From NCBI RefSeq assembly GCF_000006405.1, contig NW_003201363.1:67181-128320 (forward strand): 61,140 bases of DNA, read 5' to 3'. The notes under the pieces were generated by a model. The model was not told the DNA's origin. It did no database searches and worked only from the letters and a program-made list of their open reading frames with translations. The number at the start of each line of letters is the position of its first letter. The first letter of the stretch is position 1. This document shows positions 33,101 to 42,849 of this stretch, piece by piece. This DNA is from Perkinsus marinus ATCC 50983 (lineage: Eukaryota; Perkinsozoa; Perkinsida; Perkinsidae). The translations under genes were made by a program, and so were the position numbers.

Positions 33101-36100
33101 TCCTCGACCTCCTGTTTAGATTCATCTGCTTCATGACAATCGCGGCCCTGTACTGGAGGCCATCGTGGCTCGTACTTTGCGGCAAATAGAGCAGACTCAG
33201 GAGCATGTTAGGCTGGTCGGTCTGTCGGCCACATTGCCCAATTATAAGGATGTGGCCTTGTTCTTGAGAGTGAACTTGAACCGAGGCCTCTTCTACTTTG
33301 GTCAAGACTACCGTCCTGTGCCCTTGGATCAGACCTATGTTGGAGTTAGCTCTAAGAAGGCTATAAAGCGGGCTAATGTGATGAACGAGGTGCTCTTCGA
33401 GAAGGTTGAGGCTGATGCTGGGAAGAATCAGATTATTATATTCGTGCACTCTCGGAAGGACACTCTGAAGACGGCTCGCGAGCTGAGGGATATGGCTATG
33501 GAGAAGGAGATGCTTGGGAAATTCTTACCAGAGAGCGGCGCCTCGAGACAGATTATCGAAAACGAAATTGAAAATACGATTAAGTCGCCAGATTTGGGCG
33601 ATCTGTTGAAGTATGGTTTCGGTATACATCACGCTGGTATGGCGAGAGTCGATCGAACTACTGTGGAAGATCTGTTCGCCGATGGCCACATACAAGTGCT
33701 GGTGTCTACTCTTACCTTGGCATGGGGTGTTAACTTACCGGCTCATACGGTCATTATTAAGGGCACGCAGGTGTATAGTCCAGAGAAGGGTGATTGGGTA
33801 GAGCTGAGCCCGATGGATATGATGCAGATGATGGGTCGTGCTGGTCGTCCTCAATATGATACTACTGGCCATGGTAGGGAGGTCGGTTGCGTCCTTTTAC
33901 AGTTTTGGAATGTCGGTTTGGTTTCCCTGCATTATAGGCATTTATATACGATTCGGGGTAGAGGTGTAGAAAAGGCTATATTTGCCGAAATTTCGTCAAC
34001 GTGTGTAGTTGTTAGCCACTAACGTAAAATACAATAATAGTAAAATACGCGCGTTTTTACTACAAATATAATACGTCGATAAGTGAAATATAACATTCTG
34101 TTTTCAGGTATCGTAATTACGAACCGTTCGGAATTGCAGTATTATCTCTCCTTGAACAATACACAGCTCCCGATCGAGTCCCAGATGTTGTCAGCTTTAC
34201 CTGATATGATCAACGCTGAGATGGCACTGGGGACTATAGCCTCTAGGGATGACGCAGTGCGTTGGTTGGGGTATACATATCTGCATGTGAGGATGATGAA
34301 GGCACCTCAACTATATGGTGTACCTATGGGAGACGAGGAAGGGAATCCTAGAGATGACCCTAGGCTTATACAGGTGGGAAAGCAATCGCTGTTGATGGTT
34401 GAATTGCGTGATGCGCGGTATATGATGTATACTTTATTTTCTGTATGAACTTACTGATCTAGTTGGGTGAATATTCTATTCATTATTAACTTCTTCATTG
34501 ATGTGTTATGGAAGGAATAAACATAGTCTCAATGTGGTTATTATTATGGACATATAGAGACAAACTGGCAAACATTATTACCAGAATATAGAAATTAATT
34601 GAGTAAAAAGTGTAAAATATATTTGCGTACTTCGGAGTTTACTACTGAGTCCGCATGGGTAGTTGGATCATGTCAGCACCGAGTGAATCTGTGCCATGCG
34701 GCTATGACTATGTTGGATAAGAATGGTTTGGTGAAGTACGACAAGAGAACAGGGCAATGTCACATTACAGCTCTAGGACGAGTTGCTGCGCACTACTACA
34801 TCAAGTGAGACTATGTTGTGTGTTTTCATGTTGTGGGAAATTTTCCATAGGTATCCTTCTATGGCTGTATATAATCAGCATTTAAAGCCGCGGATGTCTG
34901 ATATAGAATTGCTCCGCTTGTTCTCTCTGAGTTCGGAGTTCAAGTATATACCTGTGAGGGAAGAAGAGAAGGTCGAGCTGAGCAAGCTGGTCGAAAAGGT
35001 ATCTTTAGGTTGACTTGGTAAGATTCAAAGTATGTCCGATAGGTGCCTATTCCAGTGAAGGGAGGTGCTGAGGAGACTGGATCTAAGATCAACGTCCTTT
35101 TGCAAGCATACATCTCGAGGTTGCCTCTTGATGGTTTCGCCTTACAAGCTGATATGGTGTAAGTGCGCGGAGTGGCGGCGCTTATTCTCGATTTGATTTG
35201 TGCATGCGTGCAGATATGTGGAGCAGTCGGCTGGTCGTATCTTCCGAGCGTTGTTCGAGATAGCCCTTCGTAGGGGGTGGGCTGACCTGGCCAAGAAGGC
35301 CCTCCTTTGGAGTAAAGTGGTCGAGAAGAGATTCTGGAGCGTACAGACGCCTTTGAGGCATTTCAAGGAGATTCCGGAGGTACTCGTAGTGGACCTATTC
35401 TGTATCTTATTGATTGAACCTCAGGATATTTTGCGCAAAATTGAGAAGAAAGATATCCGTTTCGAGCAGTACTATGACTACAAGCCGCATGAGATTGGTG
35501 AACTTCTGAGAGCGCCAAAACTAGGTAGTAAAATTACAGGTCTTGGGGATAGAACTGGGAACCTCTCGCATGGTAAAAGCGGATTATACCATCGTCGTGT
35601 CCAGGCAAGCATATATACAAGTACGTCCATCAATTCCCCAAGTTGGACCTAGCCGCCTACGTGCAGCCGATAACTCGTAGCTGTCTACTGGTGGAGCTTA
35701 CCTTGACTCCGGACTTCCAGTTCGATCCGAAGGTGATACAATTAATCAGTGTGGGAAAATATACGTGTTGGTGACAATATGGAAATTCTGAGGAAATTTT
35801 TTGGAAATTCTCAATGGTTTCGGTGCACTCCTACCGCAGCTCGGATTTCAACGGTTAGTGAGGAAAGTTCTGAGCTCAGCTGAGGGAAGGGAATATATAT
35901 TCCTCCGACACTGGGGTGAATGGTGACAGTCGAATTCATGCATAGGTACATTCCTCCACAGAGCCTTTCTGGATTTTCGTGGAGGACACACAACAGGAGA
36001 CTATACTCTACTATGAGTTGTTCGTGTTGAGGCAATCTCAAGCTGACCAGGAGCATACGCTCACCTTTACAGTGCCTATTACGGATCCTATGCCCCCACA

Positions 36101-39100
36101 CTACTTCATCAGATGCGTATCGGACAGGTAGCATGAGGCGCACAGGGAAGGATATGCGTATTGTATTGTATTTAGGTGGATTGGGGCGGAGTCTCTGTTG
36201 CCGGTGAACTTCCGTCGGTTGATATTGCCGGAAAGGAATCCCCCGGAGACGGAACTACTTGATTTGATGCCGTTGCCTATCACTGCATTGAAGTGGCCTA
36301 AGGCTGAGCAAGTGTTCTATGGCGCGAGTAGGGGGAGGAGTGGTATGGAATATGAATTTTCATTTTTGTTGTCTTTGTCAGCTGGCAAGTTGAATCCGAT
36401 ACAGACACAGACTTTCACTCAAATGTTCCAAAGTGATGACAACACGTTGCTGTGCGCCCCGGCTAACTCGGGTAAACTGCAGTGTGCTGAGTTTGCTATA
36501 TTGAGAATGCTAAAGGAGTATGAGGTAATGGAGGCGAAGCGAAGCGGTTTTTGTTTGCCATTTTCCTCTATCAGATCAAACGGTGTGTTTATATGTGTCC
36601 ATTCGAGCGGCTTGCCGAGTTGAGGTTGACCGAGTGGCAGAAGAAGTTTGGCGTGGATGGATTGGGATGTGTCGTGACTAAGCTTACTGGTACGTGGGGC
36701 CTAGGTCTCTGGTGCTTGTGATGATGGTTATTGTGGTAGGAGAGGCCTCGCAGGATCTCAAGCTACTGGACTCATCACATATTGTGATTACAATACCTGA
36801 ACATTGGGATATGATATCGAGGAGATGGAGAACTAGGAAGCCGGTCCAGCAGGTAGTAGGGATATGGGCCTGGTTTGTATCTTGCATGTGGGAACCTAGG
36901 ATATGCGTGTTGGTGTAGGTGTCTCTGTTCATTGCTGATGATTTGCATTTACTCAACCATCCGAGAATCGGCGCCACTATGGAGGCTTGTGTATCGAGAA
37001 TGAGGTATGCATGTGGAGTTGCTCTCGGGGGAATATTGCCATACCACTCGCCAGGTACATCACCTCAAATCTGTCGGCTCAAGCTTCGGAGAGCGGTGAG
37101 GCCTTCAAGCCATGCAGGATTATCGGGTTAGCGGCATCGATTTCGGTATTATGGGTATTCTTTTCTCTGATGGTATATCCTGAGGCTGCCATGGACGAGG
37201 TCGCGGGTTCAAATCCTTGTTACTGTATTTTATGCTTGTTTAGAATGCCAATGATCTCGGTGGTTGGATGGGAGCTCCAGTGTCCTCTCAATTCAACTTC
37301 CCCACCAAGATCCGCGCTGTGCCAGTTAAGGTCATCATCCACGGCTATGATATCTACAGTCGGAACGCTAGGATGGCTGCTATGACCAGACCTACGTGAT
37401 AATAGCGGAGCGAAGCGATTCATGTATGGCATTTTTATGTGTAGTTACAACCTTATCAAGGCTAACTCTCCCTCTCAACCGGTGGTGGTATTTGTCGGTG
37501 ATCGTCGACAGAGCCGTATGGTGGCGGCTGACCTCATGCTCCAAGCTACTGCTGATAACAGTCCCGATAGGTAGGCTGGGGCTACACCGTGGGAGTATCT
37601 TGTACATGCGTGCAGATTCCGTCATTTGTCTGAGACAGCGATGAAGGAGCACATTGAAGGGCTGTCGAAGGAGTATGGTTGGAGGACTCGAGAGCGGGGT
37701 TTGGTTACATCGTTGATGCATGGTATTGGCTACATGCATGAGGGGCTGAGCAACAAGGAGAGAGATGGTCTAATGGAACTGTTCGAGAGCGGTGCGGTTC
37801 AGGTAGACATCGAAAGGTCCCGGGTTCGATTCCCGCTTGTGACGTTTTTGTTCAGATCATGGTAGTGACGGTAGATCTTGCGTGGGGTCTATTGCCGCAG
37901 ACTCATAATGCAGGGTGTAGGATGGTGGTGGTTATGGACACTGTTAAATACGATGCAAGGTGAGGACGGATAGTTCGTGAGTTCGATCCCGGCGATGTGA
38001 ATTTTAATCAGACAACGACGTTATGTGGACTATGATGTAGCCGACGTGGTAGAGATGATGTCCATTGCTGGTCGACCGGGCATTGATGATCATGCAACGT
38101 AATTCTATCGGGAGCAGCTGAGCGAAGCTAGTATCATTCTGGATTTTCAGATGCGCTCTACTCTGTCCCACTACTAAGAAGGATTATTATAAGAAGTTCA
38201 TATACGAGCCCATGCCCGTCGAGTCACAGTTGGATCAGAAGTTGACGGATCATCTCAATGCTGAGGTCGGTTCTGGTTACTGAGTCTTGCTGAGCTCATA
38301 TAAAATTACTGAAAAAATGCACCTGCCGGGACTGGAACATGCGGTCAGTAACGGCATGATGGGATTGTGGTTAGGTTGTGTCGGGCACGATTGAGAACAA
38401 GCAAGATGCAGTTGATTGGCTCACTTGGACCTTCTTCTACAGGAGGATCACTCGTAATCCGAATTACTACTCATTACAGGTAAGATGATTTTGGCGGAGC
38501 GAAGCGATTTTTAATTACCATTTTAGGGTGTATCACCTCAAGAGATTTCCGACTTCTTATCGGAGATTATAGAGTCAACATCAGACGCGCTCGCCCAGAC
38601 AGGGTGCATTGAGATTGGCGAGGATGAGATCACTCTGAGCAGCACCAATCTTGGCATGGTCGCAGCGTAGGTTCATGGGTTAATCGCTGGGGCTCCACAA
38701 GTGGTGAACTCCGTTTTGAAATTTGATGGGTTTGGAATGTCGGTTGTGCTCAGCCCTTGGTGTGGTAAAGGTCTCCGGGTCGAATCCCAGGCTTGGTATT
38801 TTTTAATGCAAAAATTATGTACCGCATGGGTATTTTATTATTCACTGACTATACCCAGCTATCTCGCTGTGTTAAAATTCTTCCTGGGAGAAAAAATAAC
38901 GCACGCACACACGCTCGAAATGGTCGCTGCCCCCTCCGTAGTGATGTCCCAATGGTTCGCCGTTATGTAGGTATTATTACACTCGTCCATCGACCATCGA
39001 GATCTTTTCCCGGAATATTACACGCACGAGTAAACGTCGTGCTCTGGTTGAAGCCCTTTGCGGTGCTAGTGAGTTCGAGTCGATTCCAGTTCGACCTGGT

Positions 39101-40236
39101 GAAGAGGGAACACTGAGGGCCTTGGCTGAACGGCTGAAGGTAAGGAGTGTTTTCGTTATTGATGTTATGGTATCTGAACTGTGTGTGATGCAAGGTACCA
39201 GTTGAGACTGGCAAGCTGAAACAGGGTGATCCAGCAGTGAAGTGTGCTATTCTCTTACACGCCCACCTCGCGAGGCAAAGACTCCCAGGGTCTGACCTTG
39301 CGGCGGACCAACGTACGGTGCTGCTCAACTCTACCAGGCTTATACAGGCTATGGTTGATGTGGTTGCTAGTCACGAATGGTGAGTATTCATTACGGGGAT
39401 TGTGATTTAGCGCGCGCCCGAGTGATCGATATTGTTTAGGTACCGAGTGGCACTTCGTGCGATGGAGTTATCGCAGATGGTTGTACAGGCGATGGGCCCT
39501 GACACCAGTCTGTTGATGCAGTTACCGTATATTAATCAGGACATGGTCGAGGAGGCGAAAAAGATGGGGGTAGGAGAGGCGGAGCGACGCGCGTGAAGTA
39601 GCGGAATTACGGTATGTGTATTAGGTTGAGGATGTCCTTGATATTTTGGATTTGGATGACGATAAACGCAATAAGCTATTCCGGGATCTGTCGGAGTCGC
39701 AAGTTGCCGAGGTCGCCCAAGCTTGTAATCAGTTCCCGAGTATCAATATGGAATATAAAATCAACAAATCTAAGGACGGGAAGACTGTTACGGTAGGCTC
39801 TCGTGAATTCTCATGCTTCCTTTCACTCTGTTTTCTCAGATCCCTGTGGTGCTGGAGCGTGATGGAGATCTAGGAGTGATTGATAAAACTGCTGGGTTCG
39901 TACCGGTATATGCTAAGTAGGGCGGTGGTTAGATGTAGTAGTATGATGATGATGGTGATGGTGTTGATAGGTATTACCCTGGAGAAAAGGAGGAGTCGTG
40001 GTGGCTAGTGGCTGGTATGAAGGATAGTTTAGTGGCTATCAGGCGTGTTACTATCAATAAGGCTCAAGTGAAGGCGAAGTTACAGTTCAGGTTGCCAGAG
40101 AAACCTGGCAAGTACAACTATACATTGTAATATTAGGATGCTGGGTGGCGAGATGTGGTAATGACGATGCAGGTGTTTGATGAGCGATAGCTTTATGGGG
40201 GCAGACCACGAGTATGAGGTCGAAGTCACTGTATGA
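30129..40236 (+). CDS. BRR2: Brr2, U5 snRNP 200-kDa Ski2-like RNA helicase, about thirty introns
   Basis: Brr2 unwinds U4/U6 snRNA during spliceosome activation. The N-terminus ([13 protein letters not shown], then NEPTG) matches the family start, and the gene ends [17 protein letters not shown]. First cassette: APTGAGKT near 32625, [15 protein letters not shown] split by an intron at 33070-33118, [28 protein letters not shown], and [11 protein letters not shown] Sec63 unit follows ([24 protein letters not shown]-like). Second cassette: [20 protein letters not shown] near 36455, ADDLH near 36935, and a second Sec63 unit ([20 protein letters not shown]). In the second cassette the Walker A lysine is followed by Leu and the DExH box is DDLH, fitting the family's degenerate C-terminal cassette. 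Exons total roughly 2,100 codons, the usual length. Introns run from 45 to ~305 nt and many carry repeats listed separately. Confidence 0.95.
31259..31334 (+). repeat. 76-nt Brr2 intron that is largely a tRNA-like sequence
   Basis: GT...ACAG intron whose body has an A-box-like TAGTTAGTGCGATAGGC, a CATGCGAGAGGTT segment and a perfect T-arm/B-box (GCGGGTTCGATCCGC), then a six-T run before the acceptor. Its length equals a tRNA. Confidence 0.75.
32167..32250 (+). repeat. Brr2 intron with tRNA-like T-arm
   Basis: 84-nt intron between LPGGAR and FMSNQSFEP coding. It holds CTCGGGTTCGATCCCTGG followed by a run of five T. An upstream part (ATTATAGTGCTGATTATATAGG) loosely resembles a D-arm. Confidence 0.72.
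33070..33118 (+). other. Intron splitting the DEIH box
   Basis: A 49-nt GT-AG intron lies exactly between LIIIDE and IHLLHDNRG. It has no sequence from the repeat families that I can see. Confidence 0.75.
33874..34108 (+). other. ~235-nt Brr2 intron, AT-rich
   Basis: Separates [10 protein letters not shown] from [13 protein letters not shown] coding. It contains GATTCGGGGTAG and GAAATTTCGTCAACG strings and an AT-rich 3' half; no repeat family was assigned. Confidence 0.6.
35540..35604 (+). repeat. Brr2 intron with antisense tRNA-like sequence
   Basis: Read in reverse complement, this 65-nt intron gives CCATGCGAGAGGTTCCC and then AGTTCTATCCCC. It shares the CATGCGAGAGGTT segment with the sense copy at 31259-31334, so the two are related and inserted in opposite orientations. 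Removal joins LGSKITG to [13 protein letters not shown]. Confidence 0.72.
35732..35962 (+). other. Brr2 intron containing MITE copy B
   Basis: The intron follows TPDFQFDPK coding and ends CTCCACAG before [14 protein letters not shown] coding. The MITE fills about 70 percent of it, starting some 15 nt after the donor. Confidence 0.65.
35747..35913. mobile_element. MITE copy B, inside a Brr2 intron
   Basis: A 167-bp element from CAGTGTGGGAAAATATACG to ATTCCTCCGACACTG. The ends are imperfect inverted repeats (CAGTGT-GGGA against CAGTGTCGGAGGA). The inner block CTGAGCTCAGCTGAGGGAAG is conserved in other copies. CAGTG termini suggest a hAT-like non-autonomous element; no clear target duplication is seen. 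Confidence 0.7.
36525..36574 (+). repeat. 50-nt Brr2 intron of family (ii)
   Basis: GTAATGGAGGCGAAGCGAAG, then CGGTTTTTGTTTGCCATTTT, ending TATCAG. It aligns along most of its length with the introns at 37396 and 38480. Removal joins MLKEYE to [13 protein letters not shown]. Confidence 0.8.
36853..36918 (+). repeat. Brr2 intron sharing sequence with polyQ-gene intron 1
   Basis: A 66-nt intron between KPVQQ and [12 protein letters not shown] coding. Positions 36877-36906 match 19649-19678 (GTATCTTGCATG ... CCTAGGATATGC). Confidence 0.72.
37146..37243 (+). repeat. Brr2 intron with tRNA-like T-arm
   Basis: A 98-nt intron between AASIS and [10 protein letters not shown] coding. The 3' half carries GAGGTCGCGGGTTCAAATCC, a B-box match, followed by T-rich sequence. 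Confidence 0.7.
37396..37444 (+). repeat. 49-nt Brr2 intron of family (ii)
   Basis: GTGATAATAGCGGAGCGAAG, then CGATTCATGTATGGCATTTT, ending GTGTAG. Removal joins AAMTRPT to [12 protein letters not shown]. Confidence 0.8.
37803..37855 (+). repeat. 53-nt Brr2 intron with tRNA T-arm
   Basis: Contains GGTCCCGGGTTCGATTCCCG, an excellent T-arm with B-box, then GTTTTTG and the TTCAG acceptor. Removal joins SGAVQ to [11 protein letters not shown]. Confidence 0.78.
37960..38011 (+). repeat. 52-nt Brr2 intron with tRNA T-arm
   Basis: Contains GTGAGTTCGATCCCGGCGAT, a B-box match, then ATTTTAATCAG. Removal joins VKYDA to [13 protein letters not shown]. Confidence 0.75.
38099..38150 (+). repeat. Brr2 intron with weak family (ii) match
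   Basis: GTAATTCTATCGGGAGCAGC, then TGAGCGAAGC and a TTTTCAG acceptor. The motif is a degenerate form of GCGGAGCGAAGC. Removal joins DDHAT to [13 protein letters not shown]. Confidence 0.5.
38266..38374 (+). repeat. Brr2 intron with antisense tRNA-like sequence
   Basis: In reverse complement it reads CATGCCGTTACTGACCGCAT, then GTTCCAGTCCCGGCAGGTGC and a six-T run. The T run after the tRNA-like 3' end supports antisense insertion. Removal joins DHLNAEV-type and [12 protein letters not shown] coding. Confidence 0.65.
38480..38526 (+). repeat. 47-nt Brr2 intron of family (ii)
   Basis: GTAAGATGATTTTGGCGGAG, then CGAAGCGATTTTTAATTACC and ATTTTAG. Removal joins NYYSLQ to GVSPQEISD. Confidence 0.8.
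38667..38970 (+). repeat. Largest Brr2 intron, with tRNA-like insert and T run
   Basis: A 304-nt intron between LGMVAA and [13 protein letters not shown] coding. Near 38740-38805 it has GGTTGTGCTCAGCCCTTGG, then AAGGTCTCCGGGTCGAATCC and a six-T run. The remaining ~160 nt have no recognised origin. Confidence 0.68.
39570..39624 (+). repeat. 55-nt Brr2 intron of family (ii)
   Basis: GTAGGAGAGGCGGAGCGACG, then CGCGTGAAG, ending GTATTAG. The motif is intact over GGCGGAGCGA. Removal joins EEAKKMG to [10 protein letters not shown]. Confidence 0.72.
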
Positions 40237-40333
40237 GGAGAGGTAGTCTATACTCTTTATTAACCAATGGCTCAAGTACGTTTACATAGTAAATGATAAT
40301 GTGTTGTGTTTGGGAGCTGGTGTATGAGGCGCT

Positions 40334-42032
40334 ATGGTTGTTGTTGTTGTTCCTGATATGAGTACCATGGACCAGAACGGTGGGCTGATCGCCTCAGCTC
40401 CACCAGCTAAGAGGCAAGCTTATCCGATACCGGGAGGGAATGGTCATGAAACTACATTGGCGACACCTGAGGAAAGGCTCAAACACATACAGAATGCCCA
40501 GATGAAGGTTCTCAGTAATAAGAGGAATTTTGTGGCGCGCGGTCAAGGCTGGTGAGTTTTCAGGTGATCGTGATACGTATGTTGGTATGCAGTGGAACCC
40601 AGTCAATGATACACCATTGGGTATTGGCACTCAGCCGGATAGCTACTGTCCCGAGTTGGATCAGTATGGTGACGATGCTGCTATGAATGCGGCTCGGTTC
40701 CTGCCAAAGAACGTCAGAAACAGAATCGTTAAGTATCTTGAAGGTAGTATTGATGATGAGCAATTTCGTGGCGCGTGACGGAATTTGGGAGTGGTGACTG
40801 AGTCACTGGTCAGAGGTGTGGTGACCCGAAGGCCTCGTGCGCGTTGCACTCAGCGGCGAGGTCTCAGGGTAATATTTGAGGTAGAAGTAGAGAAGGAGTG
40901 GTATGGAATATTACTTCAGATGGAACACTCCGCCCTGGCGAGCTAGATTTGAAGTGCGTTGTAGTAATGCAGTCCCTTTCGCCGGAGCTTCTATTAAAGG
41001 TTATGGACCATCTAGATGCTGATCGGTAAGGGAATAGTTTAGGGGGGAGGGCGGAGCTATAGACTCCATTCTAGGCTTGCTATTGTGATATGATTACCTT
41101 CATTGAATTGGTATGGTGATGTATATTTCAGGGCATTTTTCCTAAACGCTCACTCGAAGGCTGGGTTCATCATATCGACCTGTGATAAGGCTAAGAGGGG
41201 GGAGTTGGATGTTCGTGGCTTTGGAGCGATTGACCCTTGGCGAGGCCACATGCGGGATCTCTGTATTAGACGCCCTTTGGGGGTGGACCTGTTGTCTGAG
41301 GATGATTGGATTACTAGGAAGGGTAGTGAAATGGGAAATCGATCAGGTGATCGATTTGGTGTTAGGTGAGACTCTATCACTTCAAATTATACAGAGGATT
41401 CCAGCGGCGATACGTCATAAGGGCCAAGTGTCGCCTAATAATATCGTCATTGACGACTTGAGCATGCGTATGACGATTGGGCAATTGAAGGCTATGCTGG
41501 AGGATAAGGCTCAGGGATGGAAGCCTGGTGTGATGAAGCTCATTGTGAGGGAGACTGGTGTACTCAAGTAAGTTTTAATAAATGGGTAAATTATTCCGAT
41601 CCTCCAATCGTTGATGTTGGAGGCTGATCCACAAAATGATGGTTTGTACTCTCCAGCATCTGGCATGCTGCCAGGAGTTGAACGAGGTGTGGTATTCGAA
41701 CTAAACGTGTTTAGAGCGTTAATGCAGCGTTGATATGTCATGTGTATGGCGCTAGTGATGTTTACTTTGTCGTTTATCTCAGTGATAACAGTAAGACTAT
41801 AGCCTATTACAATCTCTCCTCTGGAGATCGTATACGCCTGAAACTGAAGAAACGTGGTGGCATACGTATTAATAAATGTAATCGAGTTAAGGAGACCAAG
41901 AAGAGTCACGCTGAGGAGGGGGATGATGATGATCAAGTCGAGGAGAAGAAGGAGACTATACAGAACGACGTACAACAACAACAAGCCAATGGAGTTATGG
42001 CACCATCGCCACCACCGCCTCCGAGTGAGTAG
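40334..42032 (+). CDS. Spliced protein with SF3A1-like C-terminal ubiquitin-like domain
   Basis: Begins MVVVVVPDMSTMDQNGG (or at the internal Met 40361) about 100 nt after Brr2. Visible coding: TPEERLKHIQNAQMKVLS, MQWNPVNDTPLGIGTQPD, RFLPKNVRNRIVKYLEG, LRPGELDLKCVVVMQSL, WRGHMRDLCIRRPLGVD, DDLSMRMTIGQLKAMLED, WKPGVMKLIVRETGVLK, then DNSKTIAYYNLSSGDRIRLK followed by KRGG and a polyQ/proline tail ending PPPPPSE. The AYYN...G...L-x-LK-x-RGG pattern is that of the SF3A1 ubiquitin-like domain. The N-terminal part does not show SURP domains, so orthology to SF3A1 is unproven. A stretch near 40970-41020 (LSPELLLKVMDHLDADR) looks F-box-like. Exon borders between 40744 and 41130 are uncertain. Confidence 0.55.
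40515..40563 (+). repeat. 49-nt palindrome intron (family i)
   Basis: GTAATAAGAGGAATTTTGTG, then GCGCGCGGTC, ending GTTTTCAG. Removal gives NAQMKVLS joined to DRDTYVGMQW. Confidence 0.72.
40744..40813 (+). repeat. Probable intron with family (i) palindrome
   Basis: Starts GTAGTATTGATGATGAG, then CAATTTCGTGGCGCGTGACG. The acceptor at 40813 (CACTGGTCAG) is the likeliest, but the exon that follows is not secure. Confidence 0.5.
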
Positions 42033-42621
42033 TTGGTCCAGTAAGTTATCGATTATCTGGGCGCGCGCTACTTGCATAGAGGCTAATATGGTGTAGATCG
42101 ATACTTGTGTATTTTTTCTTTCTCGGTACTGGGGATAGACGAGGGTGAGTTGAGTTAATTCAATGAGGAGCGGTATTATATTTGAGGGAGTAGCGTTTCA
42201 GTGTCTTTTGGACTTGCCTAATGAGGCGTCCGACTCGGCAAGGTGTAGAGGAAGTATTGGCCGCTATGGCTGAGTGGACTGCCTATAGGTAGGCCGTAGA
42301 GAGGGTCATCATCAGTTGTATCCAATACGGGTATGCTCATGTTAGGGCAGGAACTTGGTGTCAAGGAATTATGATGGTCTATGATTTCTATGATACTGCT
42401 ATTGCATACGTGTAGGCTATACATGCGTGCGATAGTAGAATTATAGATTGTCCTTACTTTGCTCATGTTAGCTGCCTTGGGAATGGTTGACTTAGTGATA
42501 GAGATGCGTAGATGGACTCTGTCGAGGGGTTCCAACAGGGAAGTGCTAAGATGTCGTTAGCGAGCTTCGAACCCGGGTGAGATGAATCGTATGTCCGTTC
42601 AGTGCGTTTAAGGGTTGTGAA

Positions 42622-42721
42622 NNNNNNNNNNNNNNNNNNNNNNNNNNNNNNNNNNNNNNNNNNNNNNNNNNNNNNNNNNNNNNNNNNNNNNNNNNNNNNN
42701 NNNNNNNNNNNNNNNNNNNNN
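42622..42721. other. Assembly gap of 100 N
   Basis: Exactly 100 N, the conventional size for a gap of unknown length. Distances across it should not be trusted. Confidence 0.98.
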
Positions 42722-42849
42722 CGTGAGTAGACAATATGAAGGCCTATAGACTCCTCCCCTGCTCCAGCTCCTTCCCGTCTCAACCACTTGAATTGGTATC
42801 TAATGTTTTAACATGCTCTACTGTTTAACACGGGTTCTGTCGATTCCGA

